DNA of 24,163 nucleotides from an uncultured Lachnospiraceae bacterium (GTDB taxonomy: Bacteria; Bacillota; Clostridia; Lachnospirales; Lachnospiraceae). Positions 23,726-24,163 of the stretch are shown here, one piece after another. The notes beneath the pieces were generated by a model. It ran no database searches. It was not told where the DNA came from and saw only the letters and a program-made list of their open reading frames with translations. The translations under genes and the position numbers were made by a program. The first letter of the stretch is position 1. Each line of letters opens with the position of its first letter. The DNA is taken from assembly GCA_910588865.1 (NCBI GenBank), contig CAJUSJ010000001.1, positions 123,101-147,263 on the forward strand. The letters are read 5' to 3'.

Positions 23726-23859
23726 GTTACTGTTCAGGTAGGTCTGCGCGCTTGCCGCGCTGACCGTATGATAAACTGAGCCAGAGAGCAAAAATCCCAT
23801 CGCCGCAGGCGATTTTCATGGATTTTTGCCAGTTGCTGTGAACGCATGTGAACAGTAAC
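23726..23859. mobile_element. MITE-like miniature inverted-repeat element (134 bp)
   Basis: GTTACTGTTCA (23726-23736) and TGAACAGTAAC (23849-23859) are perfect 11-bp terminal inverted repeats. Directly outside them TCACATAC occurs on both sides (23718-23725 and 23860-23867), an exact 8-bp target-site duplication. Inside is a nested hairpin: GCAAAAATCC (23788-23797) with GGATTTTTGC (23820-23829), enclosing ATCGCC-GCA-GGCGAT (23799-23813), and a smaller GCGCG/CGCGC stem near 23746-23760. There is no coding capacity. The structure is that of a non-autonomous transposed element mobilised in trans. The parent transposase family is not identified, though 8-bp duplications occur in IS66, IS256, ISL3 and IS1595 groups. 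Confidence 0.75.
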
Positions 23860-23867
23860 TCACATAC

Positions 23868-24053
23868 AAAAACACAACAACAAAATGGGCTGTCAACATT
23901 ACGCGAAATACCGCTTTCGGTAAAAATCAGAGTGATGTTTTTGTGTGACTTCTGGACACCATGACCAGAAGTCCTCAGCGGGTTTGGGGGCACCCTCACA
24001 AGCATTTTCGCGGAGCAAAAATGGCGAGAAAAACACAGCCTTATATTTTTCGT
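23868..24053. other. Hairpin-rich non-coding stretch, possibly an integrative-element remnant
   Basis: No convincing gene is present between the MITE-like element and the GntR promoter. A perfect 9-bp stem GACTTCTGG/CCAGAAGTC (23947-23955 with 23965-23973) is followed by a G-rich GGGTTTGGGGGCACCC tract and a second small inverted repeat, CATTTT...AAAATG (24003-24023). This type of sequence reminds me of non-coding regions of Tn1549-like integrative elements, but that is an impression, not a match I can show. No relaxase or conjugation gene is in the window. Confidence 0.3.
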
Positions 24054-24106
24054 TTGACATATCCTCCTGGATAGACTATAATGTACTGGTACATTAAGTA
24101 CATTAA
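24054..24106 (+). promoter_or_regulatory. Consensus sigma-A promoter with overlapping GntR-type operator
   Basis: TTGACA (24054-24059), exactly 17 bp, TATAAT (24077-24082): a perfect consensus promoter. From the last T of the -10, TGTAC-TG-GTACA (24082-24093) is a palindrome, and GTACATTAA occurs twice head to tail (24089-24097 and 24098-24106). These sites cover the transcription start. Autorepression by the GntR protein encoded immediately downstream is the likely logic, as in YtrA-type GntR operons. Confidence 0.8.
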
Positions 24107-24126
24107 GACGACGAGGGGGGTGGACA

Positions 24127-24163
24127 GTGGAAATCATCATCAGCAACAATGCCAACAAGCCGA
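24127..24163 (+). CDS. GntR-family regulator, N-terminal end only (cut by window edge)
   Basis: GAGGGGGG lies 6 nt before a GTG at 24127. Twelve codons are visible and read M-E-I-I-I-S-N-N-A-N-K-P. This is the characteristic opening of small clostridial GntR (YtrA-type) regulators, which begin with a [IV]-I-I-S-N-x-x-x-x-P-[IL]-Y-x-Q-I motif. The strong promoter with nested palindromes and direct repeats supports the assignment. Members usually head an operon with an ABC transporter, which would lie beyond the right edge. Identification rests on very few residues. Confidence 0.6.
   Translation, partial: MEIIISNNANKP

Noticed and set aside
23727..24158. 143-codon minus-strand frame
   Set aside because: It spans the MITE-like element, the hairpins and the GntR promoter, with no ribosome site and no protein-like motif.

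Overview
The window reads like a chromosomal segment of an anaerobic, probably gut-associated Clostridia member, most likely Lachnospiraceae; I would not name a species. The pointers are strong AGGAGG-type ribosome sites, a BclA-type collagen-like surface gene, a (4Fe-4S)-containing aldo/keto reductase, a GPH symporter/sulfatase/GH3 locus, a secreted FMN/FAD flavo-lipoprotein, and AAA-ATPase/PD-(D/E)XK genes of a type expanded in these bacteria. No rRNA, tRNA or CRISPR array was seen.

Left part (1-8.5 kb), ordinary chromosome. A collagen-like gene runs off the left edge (minus). Behind it lies a minus-strand pair, a methyl-accepting chemotaxis protein followed by a secreted PsbP-like protein, with a good sigma-A promoter and a leader of about 147 nt. 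An aldo/keto reductase (plus) converges within 9 nt on an MFS transporter (minus). A DUF378 membrane protein and a CPA-type cation/proton antiporter follow on the plus strand, each closed by a strong terminator.

Middle part (8.5-11.1 kb), accessory. A scar holds the C-terminal remnant of a large serine recombinase and a second unrecognised protein fragment. It abuts a three-gene minus operon: an ArsR-family repressor and a two-subunit CHR-family (chromate-type) transporter. Two copies of a TAAG-N6-CTTAAAT site bracket the operon's own promoter. A stand-alone HxlR regulator follows.

Glycan locus (11.3-18.2 kb). A GPH symporter, a Cys-type sulfatase and a GH3 glycosidase form a minus-strand operon with a divergent AraC regulator. 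The arrangement suggests uptake and intracellular breakdown of a small sulfated glycoside or oligosaccharide.

Right part (18.2-24.2 kb), decaying and mobile. A secreted FMN/FAD flavoprotein, whose best start is an unusual ATA codon, is flanked by two truncated regulators: a LysR head behind five tandem 16-bp repeats, and an AraC-type N-terminus. The second is cut at the same breakpoint as a truncated AAA-ATPase gene. A full-length relative of that ATPase follows. Beyond it is a 134-bp MITE-like element with 11-bp inverted repeats and an 8-bp target duplication, a hairpin-rich non-coding stretch, and a consensus promoter driving a GntR regulator cut by the right edge.
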